Assembly: GCF_009674665.1 (NCBI RefSeq) | Contig: NZ_WKJD01000006.1 | Span: 186,001-250,000 of the forward strand | Length of the DNA stretch: 64,000 bases | Origin: Agromyces kandeliae | GTDB taxonomy: Bacteria > Actinomycetota > Actinomycetes > Actinomycetales > Microbacteriaceae | Reading direction: 5' to 3' | Part shown: piece after piece, positions 34,465-42,830 of the stretch | Layout of the letters: each line of letters opens with the position of its first letter | Numbering within the stretch: the first letter of the stretch is position 1 | Program-made: the position numbers and the translations under genes | The notes under the pieces: generated by a model | What the model was told of the DNA's origin: nothing | Databases searched by the model: none | What the model saw: only the letters and a program-made list of their open reading frames with translations

Positions 34465-35379
34465 ATGAGGACGACCTCTCGTGCGTGGATCGCGGCGGTC
34501 GCAGCGGCCGCGGCCCTGCTGCTGGCGGGGTGCGTGCCGACGACCGGGATCGAGCGCGATCCGACCTCCGCCGATCGACGCATCCCGTCGACCGATCGGT
34601 TCGATCCCGGGTTCATCGTGAGCGACGACGCGTTCTACGACTCGACGGCGATGAGCGTGCGCGACATCCAGGTCTTCCTCGAGTCGCGCGACTGCCGGCC
34701 CGTCGACGCCGTGCCGTGCCTCGCCGAGTACACCGAGGACGTGGCGGCCGTCCCGGCGGTCGGGCCACGGCACTGCGCCGCCGTCCCGGGCGGCCCGGCC
34801 GTCCCCGCGAGCCGCATCATCAGCGAGGTCGCCGCCGCCTGCGGCGTGAGCCCGCAGACGCTCCTCGTGCTGCTGCAGAAGGAGCAGTCGCTGCTCACGA
34901 GGCCGAGCGCTCGCGGCTACGAGCGCGCCACGGGATACGGCTGCCCGGACACCGCCGACTGCGACGCGCGCTACTTCGGGTTCTTCAACCAGGTGTACCG
35001 GGCCGCGTGGCAGTTCCGGCAGTACACGGCCGAACCCGTCCGGAAGTTCCACGTCGGGACGGTCGACGTCGGATTCCACCCCGACGCCGCGTGCGGCGCG
35101 TCGACCGTGCGGATCCGCAACCAGGCGACCGCGAACCTCTACAATTACACGCCCTACCAGCCGAACGACGCCGTCCTCGCAGACCCGTCGGCCGGGGACG
35201 ACTGCTCGGCCTACGGCAACCTGAACTTCTGGCGCATCTGGAACCGGTGGTTCGGCGACCCGCACGACGAACGCCTCCCGGCGTACTTCCCTCCGTGCTC
35301 GCGCCTCGTCGGCGGCTACCCCTGCCCTGCGCCCGCCCCGCCCGGCACCGCGCTCGCGCCGACCCAGTCGCTTCCCTGA
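34465..35379 (+). CDS. Secreted lipoprotein with a lysozyme-like actinobacterial surface domain
   Basis: The 304-residue protein has lipobox LLAGC (Cys23) and a single domain I recognise from many actinobacterial secreted proteins. Its landmarks are DPGFIVSDDAFYDSTAMS near residue 47-64, VSPQTLLVLLQKEQSLLT near 128-146, ATGYGCPDTADC near 154-165, FGFFNQVYRAAWQFRQY and YNYTPYQPN. The LLQKEQ helix with a conserved Glu resembles the catalytic helix of lysozyme-like folds, so peptidoglycan binding or cleavage is plausible but unproven. The multiple Cys suggest disulfides. Usually the domain is appended to larger repeat proteins; here it stands alone on a lipid anchor. Confidence 0.75.
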   Translation: MRTTSRAWIAAVAAAAALLLAGCVPTTGIERDPTSADRRIPSTDRFDPGFIVSDDAFYDSTAMSVRDIQVFLESRDCRPVDAVPCLAEYTEDVAAVPAVGPRHCAAVPGGPAVPASRIISEVAAACGVSPQTLLVLLQKEQSLLTRPSARGYERATGYGCPDTADCDARYFGFFNQVYRAAWQFRQYTAEPVRKFHVGTVDVGFHPDAACGASTVRIRNQATANLYNYTPYQPNDAVLADPSAGDDCSAYGNLNFWRIWNRWFGDPHDERLPAYFPPCSRLVGGYPCPAPAPPGTALAPTQSLP

Positions 35380-35398
35380 TCCGCCGTCGTCCCGCCTC

Positions 35399-35878
35399 TC
35401 AGAGGCCGCGGACGAGCGTCGTCGGCTCGTGCCGCACGGGGAAGGCGACGGATGCCGCGATGAAGCACTTCTCGGACGCCTCGTGATGAAGCGACTCGGC
35501 GAGCGCGCGCATCGACGGGTCGGCGACCGTGACCCGCGGGCGCAGGACCGCGACCTCGAGGCGACCTCCGCCGCGGCCGTCCTCGCGCATCGTCGCAGTC
35601 GCGGCATCCTTGTAGCCGACCACGACGATCCCGTGGTTCACCGCGACATGGAGGTAGGAGAGCATGTGGCATTCGCTGAGCGCGGCGAGCACGAGCTCCT
35701 CCGGGTTCCAGCGATCCCGGTCGCCGTGGAAGGCGCGGTCGCTCGATCCGGCGATCTCGTGGAGCTTGCCGGACGCGCGCACGGCATGCTGGCGGCCGTA
35801 CGACCGGTACGACGTCGTGCCCTCGCCGCGGTCGCCCTGCCACTCGAGTTCGATCGCGTAATGGTGCTCGCCGAGCAT
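35399..35878 (-). CDS. OsmC family peroxiredoxin-like protein
   Basis: The 159-residue protein has the two family cysteines, Cys70 in NPEELVLAALSECHMLSYLH and Cys138 in HHEASEKCFIAAS, consistent with organic-hydroperoxide reduction. The ATG at 35878 follows GGGAGGGAG. It is divergent from gabT and convergent with the lipoprotein at 34465. The closest type is the OsmC/YhfA branch rather than Ohr, judged from the ending. Confidence 0.9.
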   Translation of the reverse strand: MLGEHHYAIELEWQGDRGEGTTSYRSYGRQHAVRASGKLHEIAGSSDRAFHGDRDRWNPEELVLAALSECHMLSYLHVAVNHGIVVVGYKDAATATMREDGRGGGRLEVAVLRPRVTVADPSMRALAESLHHEASEKCFIAASVAFPVRHEPTTLVRGL

Positions 35879-35965
35879 GTCGCTCCCTCCCGTGGTGCGG
35901 TGCGGACACCGCCCGCCGCCGTCGATCCTGCACCCGGCCGCCGACCTCGCGCCCCGGCCCCGGGT

Positions 35966-35971
35966 TAAGCT
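35966..35971 (+). promoter_or_regulatory. -10 element TAAGCT of gabT
   Basis: TAAGCT lies nine bases before the ATG at 35981, so the leader would be only a few bases long. No ribosome site is present. Confidence 0.5.
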
Positions 35972-35980
35972 GGTCCGATC

Positions 35981-37366
35981 ATGACTGACACCTGGATCCC
36001 CGTCGAATCCGTGCCCGCCGAGTCGGCCGAATCGGCCACCGTGCCGCAGGAGCGACGGATCGTCACCGCCGTCCCCGGTCCCCGCTCGCAGGAGCTCCAG
36101 GCGCGCCGCACCGCCGTCGTGTCGGCTGGAGTGTCGAGCGTCCTCCCCGTCTACATCGAGCGTGCGCACGGCGCGGTCCTCGAGGACGTCGACGGCAATC
36201 GCTTCCTCGACTTCGGCGCCGGCATCGGCGTGACGACGGCCGGCCACACGCCCGCACGAGTCGTCGAGGCCGCCGCCGCGCAATCGCGCGACGTGCTGCA
36301 CACGCTGTTCACGATCACGCCGTACGAGGAGTACGTGCACGTCGCGGAGCTGCTCGCCGCGCACACGCCGGGCGACTTCGCGAAGAAGTCCGTGCTCGTG
36401 AACTCGGGCGCCGAGGCCGTCGAGAACGGCGTGAAGATCGCCCGCAAGCACACCGGCCGCCGCGCGGTCGCGGTGCTCGACCACGCCTACCACGGGCGCA
36501 CGAACCTCACGATGGCGATGAACTACAAGGCGATGCCGTACGCGACCGGCTTCGGCCCGCTCGCCGGCGACGTGTACCACGCGCCGAGCTCGTACCCATA
36601 TCGCGACGGCCTCACCGGCGAGGAGGCCGCGGCCCGCACGATCGGCTACCTCGACAAGGTCGTCGGTGCATCCGACCTCGCCTGCCTCGTCGTCGAGCCG
36701 ATCCAGGGCGAGGGCGGCTTCATGGTCTACGCCGACGGCTACCTGCCTTCGCTGCAGGGGTGGTGCACGGCGAACGGCGTGGTCATGATCGCCGACGAGA
36801 TCCAGTCGGGGATGGCGCGCACCGGCGCCTACTACGCGTCGGAGCACTTCGGTTGGACGCCCGACCTGGTGCTCACGGCGAAGGGCATCGCCGCGGGCTT
36901 CCCGCTCGCCGCCGTGACCGGCCGTGCCGAGATCATGGACGCCTCGCACCCCGGCGGCCTCGGCGGGACCTTCGGCGGCAACCCGGTCGCGTGCGCGGCG
37001 GCCGTCGCCGTCTTCGAGACGATCGAGGAGGAGGGCCTCCTCGCCGAGGCCCGGCGCATCGAGGCCACGCTCACCGCCGGCCTCGAGCGGCTGCGCGCGA
37101 AGTACGACGTGATCGGCGACATCCGCGGACGCGGCGCGATGATCGCGATCGAGCTCGTCGAGCCGGGAACCGCCGAGACGACCAAGGCGCCGAACGCGGG
37201 CGCGGTCTCCGCGATCGTGGCCCACGCCGCACAGCAGGGCGTGCTGTTCCTGAGTGCGGGCACCTGGGGCAACGTGCTCCGGTTCCTGCCGAGCCTGCGC
37301 ATGACCGACGAGCTCATCGAGGACGCGCTCGGCGTGCTCGACGACGCGTTCGCGGCCCTCGACTGA
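35981..37366 (+). CDS. gabT: 4-aminobutyrate aminotransferase
   Basis: The 461-residue class III aminotransferase has NSGAEAVENGVKIARKHTGR (141-160), Asp272 that contacts the PLP ring nitrogen (IADEIQSG), and the PLP Lys301 in LTAKGIAAGFPLAAVTGR. It converts GABA plus 2-oxoglutarate to succinate semialdehyde and glutamate. The asparaginase-like gene follows after three bases. Its neighbours potABCD, and the dehydrogenase and aminotransferase at 60-64 kb, suggest a polyamine/GABA breakdown route. Confidence 0.93.
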   Translation: MTDTWIPVESVPAESAESATVPQERRIVTAVPGPRSQELQARRTAVVSAGVSSVLPVYIERAHGAVLEDVDGNRFLDFGAGIGVTTAGHTPARVVEAAAAQSRDVLHTLFTITPYEEYVHVAELLAAHTPGDFAKKSVLVNSGAEAVENGVKIARKHTGRRAVAVLDHAYHGRTNLTMAMNYKAMPYATGFGPLAGDVYHAPSSYPYRDGLTGEEAAARTIGYLDKVVGASDLACLVVEPIQGEGGFMVYADGYLPSLQGWCTANGVVMIADEIQSGMARTGAYYASEHFGWTPDLVLTAKGIAAGFPLAAVTGRAEIMDASHPGGLGGTFGGNPVACAAAVAVFETIEEEGLLAEARRIEATLTAGLERLRAKYDVIGDIRGRGAMIAIELVEPGTAETTKAPNAGAVSAIVAHAAQQGVLFLSAGTWGNVLRFLPSLRMTDELIEDALGVLDDAFAALD

Positions 37367-37369
37367 CCC

Positions 37370-38359
37370 GTGGGCGAGACCTTCACGGCATCGGCCGCCG
37401 CCCAGCTCGCCGTCGTCGAGCGCGGGGGCTTCGTCGAGTCGCGCCACGTCGGCTCCGCCGTCGTCCTCGCGCCCGAGGGCGAGGTGGTGCGCGAACTCGG
37501 CGACGCCACCGCTCCGGTGCTCCCCCGCTCCAGCATGAAGCCGTTCCAGGCGCTCGCCGTGATGACCTCGGGGGTCACGCTCCGAGGCGAGGACGCCGCG
37601 ATCGCGACCGCGAGCCACAGCGGAACGCCGCAGCACGTCGCCCTCGTGCGCGGCCTGCTCGCGCGCGCGAGCCTGCCCGCGTCGGCCCTGCGCTGCCCTG
37701 CCGAGTTCCCGACCGACCGCGCGTCCCGCGACGAGCTCGTGCGGACGGGCATGCGACCCGAGCCGATCACGATGAACTGCTCGGGGAAGCACGCCGCGAT
37801 GCTCCTCGCCTGCCACGCGAACGGATGGCCGATCGGGGACTACCTCGACCTCGACCACCCGCTCCAGAAGCGCATCCTCGACGTGTTCGAGCGCCTCACC
37901 GGCGAGCGGCCGTCGGCGACCGTGATCGACGGCTGCGGCGCACCGGTCCACGCGGTGGGGCTCACCGCGCTCGCGCGGGGCATCCAGAAGATCGCGTCCT
38001 CGTCGACGTCGTCGCCGTTCGCGCTGTTCCGCGAGGGCGCCGCGCTGGCCGAGGGCGTGCGGGCGAACGGGTGGGCGATCGCCGGTCCCGGGCGACCCGA
38101 CTCGGTCGCGATCGACCACCTCGGCGTGTTCTCCAAGTTCGGGGCCGAGGGCGTCCAGGTCATGACCGCCCCCGACGGCACCACCGTCGCGCTCAAGATG
38201 CTCGACGGCTCGCCCCGCGCGTCCGCCGTCGTCGCCGCACGGCTCCTCGTCGGGGCCGGCTCGCTCGAGGCGTCCGCCGTCGATGCCATCGAGCCGGAGC
38301 TTGGTCTCGAGGTGCTCGGCGGCGGGCGCGTCGTCGGACGCATCCGCGCCACGGTCTAG
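37370..38359 (+). CDS. Asparaginase (AnsII-type, PF06089 family)
   Basis: This 329-residue protein resembles the thermolabile asparaginase family of rhizobia and actinobacteria rather than the classical AnsB fold. Landmarks are PRSSMKPFQALA, ATASHSGTPQHV, MNCSGKHAAMLLACHANGW near 134-152 and VIDGCGAPVHAV near 184-195. It would release ammonia and aspartate from asparagine. The GTG start is three bases after the gabT stop, so the two form an operon feeding nitrogen metabolism. Confidence 0.88.
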   Translation: MGETFTASAAAQLAVVERGGFVESRHVGSAVVLAPEGEVVRELGDATAPVLPRSSMKPFQALAVMTSGVTLRGEDAAIATASHSGTPQHVALVRGLLARASLPASALRCPAEFPTDRASRDELVRTGMRPEPITMNCSGKHAAMLLACHANGWPIGDYLDLDHPLQKRILDVFERLTGERPSATVIDGCGAPVHAVGLTALARGIQKIASSSTSSPFALFREGAALAEGVRANGWAIAGPGRPDSVAIDHLGVFSKFGAEGVQVMTAPDGTTVALKMLDGSPRASAVVAARLLVGAGSLEASAVDAIEPELGLEVLGGGRVVGRIRATV

Positions 38360-38396
38360 CATCGATCGGGCTCGACGGCCCGCTCGTCGAAGCGGA

Positions 38397-38425
38397 GAGG
38401 CCGCGACCCGTCGGGTCGCGGCCTC
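38397..38425. terminator. 13-base-pair hairpin between convergent genes
   Basis: GAGGCCGCGACCC and GGGTCGCGGCCTC pair perfectly around a GTC loop, between the asparaginase (+) and potC (-) stops. Confidence 0.8.
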
Positions 38426-38443
38426 CCTCGTCGGGCGCGCCGG

Positions 38444-39346
38444 TCAGGTCATCTCGGCTGCGAGCCGCTTCGCGCGTGCCGCACGCGACACCTGCGCGAT
38501 GACGACGATCGCGAGCGCGACGATGAACACCGCCGATGCGATCACGTTCGCCTCGGCCGGGATGCCGCGGGACGCCGAGATGTAGATGTACTTCGGGAAC
38601 GTCGTCACCGAACCGGAGTTGAAGTTCGTGATGATGAAGTCGTCGAAGCTCAGTGCGAACGACAGCAGCGCGGCCGCCATGATGCCGGGCGTCAGCAACG
38701 GGAACGTGATGCGCCAGAACACCTCGCGCGGCGAGCCGTACAGGTCGCGCCCGGCTTCCTCGAGCGCCGGGTCGAGGCTCGCCACGCGGGCCTTGACCGT
38801 GACGACGACGAAGCTGATGCAGAACATCGTGTGCGCGAGGATGATCGTCAGCATGTCCTTCGGCACGCCGACGGCGAGGAACTGCGCCGCGAGGCCCGCG
38901 CCGAGGACCACCTCGGGCGTCGCCATCGGCAGGAACAGCAGGAGGCTGATCGACGAGCGCGCCCGGAAGCGGTACCGGACGAGCGCGATCGCGATCATGG
39001 TCCCGAGGGTCGTCGCGACCACCGTCGACACGAGGCCGATGATGATGCTGTTCCCGAAGGCCTCGCACACCGCTCCGCCCTCGACGTTGCAGACGTTCAG
39101 CCACTTGTCGAAGGTGAACCCTCGCCAGGCGATGTTCGACTTCAGCGAGTCGTTGAACGAGAACACGAAGGTGTACGCGATCGGGATCAGCAGGAAGATG
39201 AACGCGAGCGTGACGTAGACCGGCAGCAGCCAGTCGCCGAGCCCGATCCTGCGTCGACGCGGCCGCTGCGGCCCGCGCCGGTCCTCGAGCTCCTCGCTCT
39301 CGGTGAGGCCGCCGAGGACGGCGGCCGCCTGGACTTCGCCGCTCAC
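38444..39346 (-). CDS. potC: Spermidine/putrescine-type ABC permease (PotC)
   Basis: The 300-residue permease has six transmembrane segments and the cytoplasmic EAA-type loop EEAGRDLYGSPREVFWRITFP near residue 190-210. FALSFDDFIITNFNSG near 230-245 is typical of PotC. The GTG at 39346 overlaps the potB stop (GTGA). It forms the channel with PotB. Confidence 0.92.
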   Translation of the reverse strand: MSGEVQAAAVLGGLTESEELEDRRGPQRPRRRRIGLGDWLLPVYVTLAFIFLLIPIAYTFVFSFNDSLKSNIAWRGFTFDKWLNVCNVEGGAVCEAFGNSIIIGLVSTVVATTLGTMIAIALVRYRFRARSSISLLLFLPMATPEVVLGAGLAAQFLAVGVPKDMLTIILAHTMFCISFVVVTVKARVASLDPALEEAGRDLYGSPREVFWRITFPLLTPGIMAAALLSFALSFDDFIITNFNSGSVTTFPKYIYISASRGIPAEANVIASAVFIVALAIVVIAQVSRAARAKRLAAEMT

Positions 39347-40254
39347 AGCAGGTCCTCCGTTCCGGATCGCTTCACGTAGATGCCGACGAGCACGAGGATC
39401 GCCGCCATCAGGACGATCGAGAGCGCCGCGGCCGCCGGGTAGTTCAGCAGCACGAGGAAGTTCGCCTCGATCACGTTGCCCATCATCTGGGTGTCCGGAC
39501 CTCCGAGGAAGTCGCGGCTCGCGTTGATGTAGTCACCCGCCGCCGGGATGAACGTGAGCAGCGTTCCGGCGACGATGCCCGGCATCGAGAGGGGGATCGT
39601 GACCTTGCGGAACACCGTGAACGAGTTCGCGTACAGGTCACTGCCCGCCTCGAGGTACCGCGTGTCGAGTCGCTCGAGCGCCGTGTAGAGCGGCAGGGTC
39701 ATGAACGGGATGAAGTTGTACGTCAGGCCGAAGACGACGGCGAACGGCGTTCCGGCGAAGTACGCGTCCGGTGCGAGCAACGAGAGTGCCTTGAGCGACG
39801 TGATGATCAGCGACTCGTCCGACAGGATCTGCTTCCACGCGAGCGTGCGCAGCAGGAAGCTGATGAAGAACGGGGCGATGACGAGCACCAGCAGCAGGCT
39901 CTGCAGGAGCGGACGACGCCGCGCCTTGACGCCGATGAAGTACGCGATCGGGTAGCTGAACAGGAGCGCGAACACCGTGGCGAGCAGGGCGTAGCCGAAC
40001 GAGCGGAGGATGTGCGGCCAGTAGCTCTCGATGACGGCGACGTAGTTCTGCCAGTTGAACGCGTAGTCGTAGACCCCGATGTCTCCGAACTCGCTCGGGG
40101 CCTGCAGCGAGGTCAGGATCAGCGAGATCAGCGGCGTGAGGAAGAACAGGACGAGGTAGAGGATGCCGGGGAGGAGGAGGAAGAGCGCGATGGGGCTCTT
40201 CCTCCGTGCCGTCTGCGGCTGCGCCTCCGTCGTCGCGAATGCTGCGAAGGCCAT
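39343..40254 (-). CDS. potB: Spermidine/putrescine-type ABC permease (PotB)
   Basis: The 303-residue permease has six transmembrane segments, a periplasmic loop with YAFNWQNYVAVIESYW, and the EAA-type loop EAGSDLYANSFTVFRKVTIP near residue 198-217. FIPAAGDYINASRDFLGG matches PotB. The ATG at 40254 follows the potA stop by three bases. Confidence 0.92.
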   Translation of the reverse strand: MAFAAFATTEAQPQTARRKSPIALFLLLPGILYLVLFFLTPLISLILTSLQAPSEFGDIGVYDYAFNWQNYVAVIESYWPHILRSFGYALLATVFALLFSYPIAYFIGVKARRRPLLQSLLLVLVIAPFFISFLLRTLAWKQILSDESLIITSLKALSLLAPDAYFAGTPFAVVFGLTYNFIPFMTLPLYTALERLDTRYLEAGSDLYANSFTVFRKVTIPLSMPGIVAGTLLTFIPAAGDYINASRDFLGGPDTQMMGNVIEANFLVLLNYPAAAALSIVLMAAILVLVGIYVKRSGTEDLL

Positions 40255-40257
40255 GGC

Positions 40258-41457
40258 TCAGCTGCCCTCGAGCTCCGTGAGGAGCGCCTCCCGGCGCTGC
40301 ACCGCGATCGACTGCGTGTCGGCGTCCGCCGGGAACCGCGACGATTCGTCGGGTTCGTCGGAGAGTCCGAAGCCGTGCTCGACGTCCCAGCTGAGCCAGA
40401 CCTCGGAGCCCTCGTGGGCGACGGGACCGAAGCTCATGTTCTGGGCGAACACCGAGATCGTGGCCACGCCCGGAACGGCGACGATGTACTCGGTGCTGAC
40501 CCCGGCGAACGAGACGTCGATCACCCGGCCGGGCCCGAGCAGGTTGCGACCGGCGACTTCGTCGGGCTGCTCCGCGTGGAGCGTGACCTTCTCGGGCCGG
40601 ACGCCCACCGTGACGAGCCCCTGGTGGCGCTGCGCGCGCGCCGTCGCGATCGTGATGCGGTGGCCGGCCGCATCGACGGTCATCGCCGTGTCGGTCGTGC
40701 CGACGACGTCTCCGGTGAACAGGTTCGACTTGCCGAGGAAGTTCGCGACGAACGCGGTGCGAGGCAGCTCGTAGAGCTCCTCGGGCGCGCCCATCTGCTC
40801 GATCGCGCCCTTGTTCATGACCGCGACCGTGTCGGCCATGGTCATGGCCTCCTCCTGGTCGTGCGTGACGTGGAGGAAGGTGAGGCCGACCTCCTCCTGG
40901 ATCGTCTTGAGCTCGAGCTGCATCTGACGTCGGAGCTTCAGGTCGAGCGCGCCGAGCGGCTCGTCCAGCAGGAGCAGCGCGGGCCGGTTGACGATCGCTC
41001 GGGCGAGCGCGACGCGCTGCTGCTGCCCGCCGGAGAGCTGCGCCGGACGTCGCTGCGCGAGGTGGTCGAGCTCGACGAGCTTCAGCGCCTCGTGCGCCTT
41101 GGACTCGGCGTCTCCGATTCGGCGGCGCTTCAGGCCGAACGCCACGTTGTCGATGATCGACATGTGCGGGAAGAGCGCGTAGCTCTGGAACACCGTGTTC
41201 ACGGGGCGCTGGTGCGCCTTCGTGTCGGTGACGTCCTTGCCGCCGATGAGGATGCGACCGGCGGTCGGCTCCTCGAGCCCGGCGACGAGGCGGAGGGTCG
41301 TCGTCTTGCCGCAGCCGGACGGGCCGAGCAGTGCGAAGAACGACCCGGCCGGGATCGTCAGGTCGAGCTCCTCGATCGCCGTGAAGCCCGGGAACCGCTT
41401 CTGGATGCCGACGAGCTCGAGGTCGGCGCCGCTCTCGGCGAACTCTCGGATCGACAT
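40258..41457 (-). CDS. potA: Spermidine/putrescine-type ABC transporter ATPase (PotA)
   Basis: The 399-residue ATPase has Walker A LLGPSGCGKTTT, Q-loop FQSYALFPHMSI, signature LSGGQQQRVALA, Walker B LLLLDEPLGALD, and a C-terminal TOBE domain (GVRPEKVTLHAEQPD). The ATG at 41457 shares its base with the potD stop (TGATG); a GTG one codon upstream is possible. It energises PotBC. Confidence 0.93.
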   Translation of the reverse strand: MSIREFAESGADLELVGIQKRFPGFTAIEELDLTIPAGSFFALLGPSGCGKTTTLRLVAGLEEPTAGRILIGGKDVTDTKAHQRPVNTVFQSYALFPHMSIIDNVAFGLKRRRIGDAESKAHEALKLVELDHLAQRRPAQLSGGQQQRVALARAIVNRPALLLLDEPLGALDLKLRRQMQLELKTIQEEVGLTFLHVTHDQEEAMTMADTVAVMNKGAIEQMGAPEELYELPRTAFVANFLGKSNLFTGDVVGTTDTAMTVDAAGHRITIATARAQRHQGLVTVGVRPEKVTLHAEQPDEVAGRNLLGPGRVIDVSFAGVSTEYIVAVPGVATISVFAQNMSFGPVAHEGSEVWLSWDVEHGFGLSDEPDESSRFPADADTQSIAVQRREALLTELEGS

Positions 41458-42692
41458 CACGAACCCAGGAGGATCTGCTGGAACTGCGTCTGGTACTTCT
41501 GCTCCTCGGCACCGGAGAGCGCGCGGAAGATGAACGCGTTCGAGAGCGTCTCCTCGTTGGGGAAGATCAACTGGTTCTCGGCCAGCTCGGGGTCGATCGC
41601 GACCGCGGCCTCCTGCGCCCCGACGACGGGCGTGATGTAGTTCACCCACGCCGCGACCTCGGCCGCGACCTCGGGCTCGTAGTAGTAGTTGATCAGCGTC
41701 TCGGCGTTCGCCTTGCGGGGGGAGCCGATGGGGATCAGGAAGTTGTCGTTCCACAGCGTTCCGCCTGCCGCGGGAATGGCGAACTGCCACTTGTCGCCGG
41801 CCTCGGCGTTCAGGACCGTGATGTCGCCCGACCAGCAGATGGCCGCGAGCGTGTCCTCGCTCTTGAGGTCCTCGAGGTAGGAGTTCCCCTTGATGTTGCG
41901 GATCTGGCCGTTCGCGACCTGCTCGTCGAGGATCTCGATCGCGGCATCGAACTCGGCGTCGCCCCAGTCGGGGCTGGCGATGTCCACGCCGTTCTGGAGC
42001 ATGATGAGCCCCATCGTGTCGCGCATCTCGGAGAGCACGCCGACACGGCCCTTCAGCTCGGAGCTCCAGAGGTCCTGGACGGTCTCGAGACCGCCCGGCA
42101 CCTTCTCGGTGTTCCAGCAGATGCCGGCGAAGCCGCCCTGCCACGGGAGCGAGTGGGCGCGGCCCTCGTCGAAGCTCGGGTTCGCGAGCGCGGGCGCGAG
42201 GTTGGCGATGTTCGGGATGTTCCCGTGGTCGAGCTCCTGCGTGTACCCGAGGCGGATCCAGCGCGAGACCATCCAGTCGGTGAGGCACACCGTATCGGCC
42301 CCGATGTCCTGGCCCAGCGCGAGCTGGTCCTTGACCTTGCCGTAGTACGTGTTGTTGTCGTCGACCGCGACCTCGTAGTTGACCTCGATGCCGGTCTCCT
42401 CGGTGAACCGGACGAGCGTGGGGTAGTTCCCGTCGTCGTCCTCGTCGATGTACGCGGCCCAGTTGGCCCAGTTGAGGGTCTTGTCCGTGTCGGACGTGTC
42501 CGTCGCGGCGGTCGGCCTGGCCTGGCCGCCGCCGGTCGAGCAGGCGGCGAGCGCGAGCGCGGATGCGCCGGCTCCCGCTCCGGCGAGCAGGCCGCGGCGC
42601 GTCAGCTGCGCCTGGCGGGCCTGCGCGACGAGGGCGCGGACGACGGGGTCCTGGGGAAGGGGACGGCTGCTCACGAGGTCTCCAATCGACAT
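41457..42692 (-). CDS. potD: Spermidine/putrescine-binding lipoprotein, Tat signal (PotD)
   Basis: The 411-residue protein has a long N-region with the twin-arginine sequence TRRGLLAGAG (31-40) ending in lipobox LALAAC (Cys51), so it is a Tat-exported lipoprotein. The mature part has LNWANWAAYID, WQGGFAGICWNTEKVP and DEQVANGQIRNIKGNSYLEDL, typical of PotD/PotF binding proteins. It delivers polyamines to PotABC. The start ATG at 42692 is weakly supported; a TATCTT -10 lies about 20 bases upstream. Confidence 0.9.
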   Translation of the reverse strand: MSIGDLVSSRPLPQDPVVRALVAQARQAQLTRRGLLAGAGAGASALALAACSTGGGQARPTAATDTSDTDKTLNWANWAAYIDEDDDGNYPTLVRFTEETGIEVNYEVAVDDNNTYYGKVKDQLALGQDIGADTVCLTDWMVSRWIRLGYTQELDHGNIPNIANLAPALANPSFDEGRAHSLPWQGGFAGICWNTEKVPGGLETVQDLWSSELKGRVGVLSEMRDTMGLIMLQNGVDIASPDWGDAEFDAAIEILDEQVANGQIRNIKGNSYLEDLKSEDTLAAICWSGDITVLNAEAGDKWQFAIPAAGGTLWNDNFLIPIGSPRKANAETLINYYYEPEVAAEVAAWVNYITPVVGAQEAAVAIDPELAENQLIFPNEETLSNAFIFRALSGAEEQKYQTQFQQILLGS

Positions 42693-42830
42693 GCATGCGC
42701 GTGCAGGGGTGCGAAGATACTGACACACTGCGTGGCGGAACGCAGCAGATGATGTCCAAATCGTTAATTTCTGCGAACATCACGCACGGAATCAGTACCC
42801 ATTCAGGCTTTCGACGGACGGAATCCGTCG
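42693..42830. other. AT-richer promoter region of potDABC with inverted repeat
   Basis: This is one of the few locally AT-rich stretches (around 42755-42800). It holds TATCTT on the minus strand near potD and CGTTAATTTCTGCGAAC around 42763-42779. GACGGA-A-TCCGTC (42817-42829) lies directly beside the stop of the FtsK-like gene and could act as its weak terminator. A nitrogen regulator site is possible but not clear. Confidence 0.4.

Noticed and set aside
42755-42800. GlnR-type nitrogen operator before potD
   Set aside because: The AT-rich stretch has GTTAA and GAAC-like parts but not the paired gTnAC-N6-GaAAC pattern.
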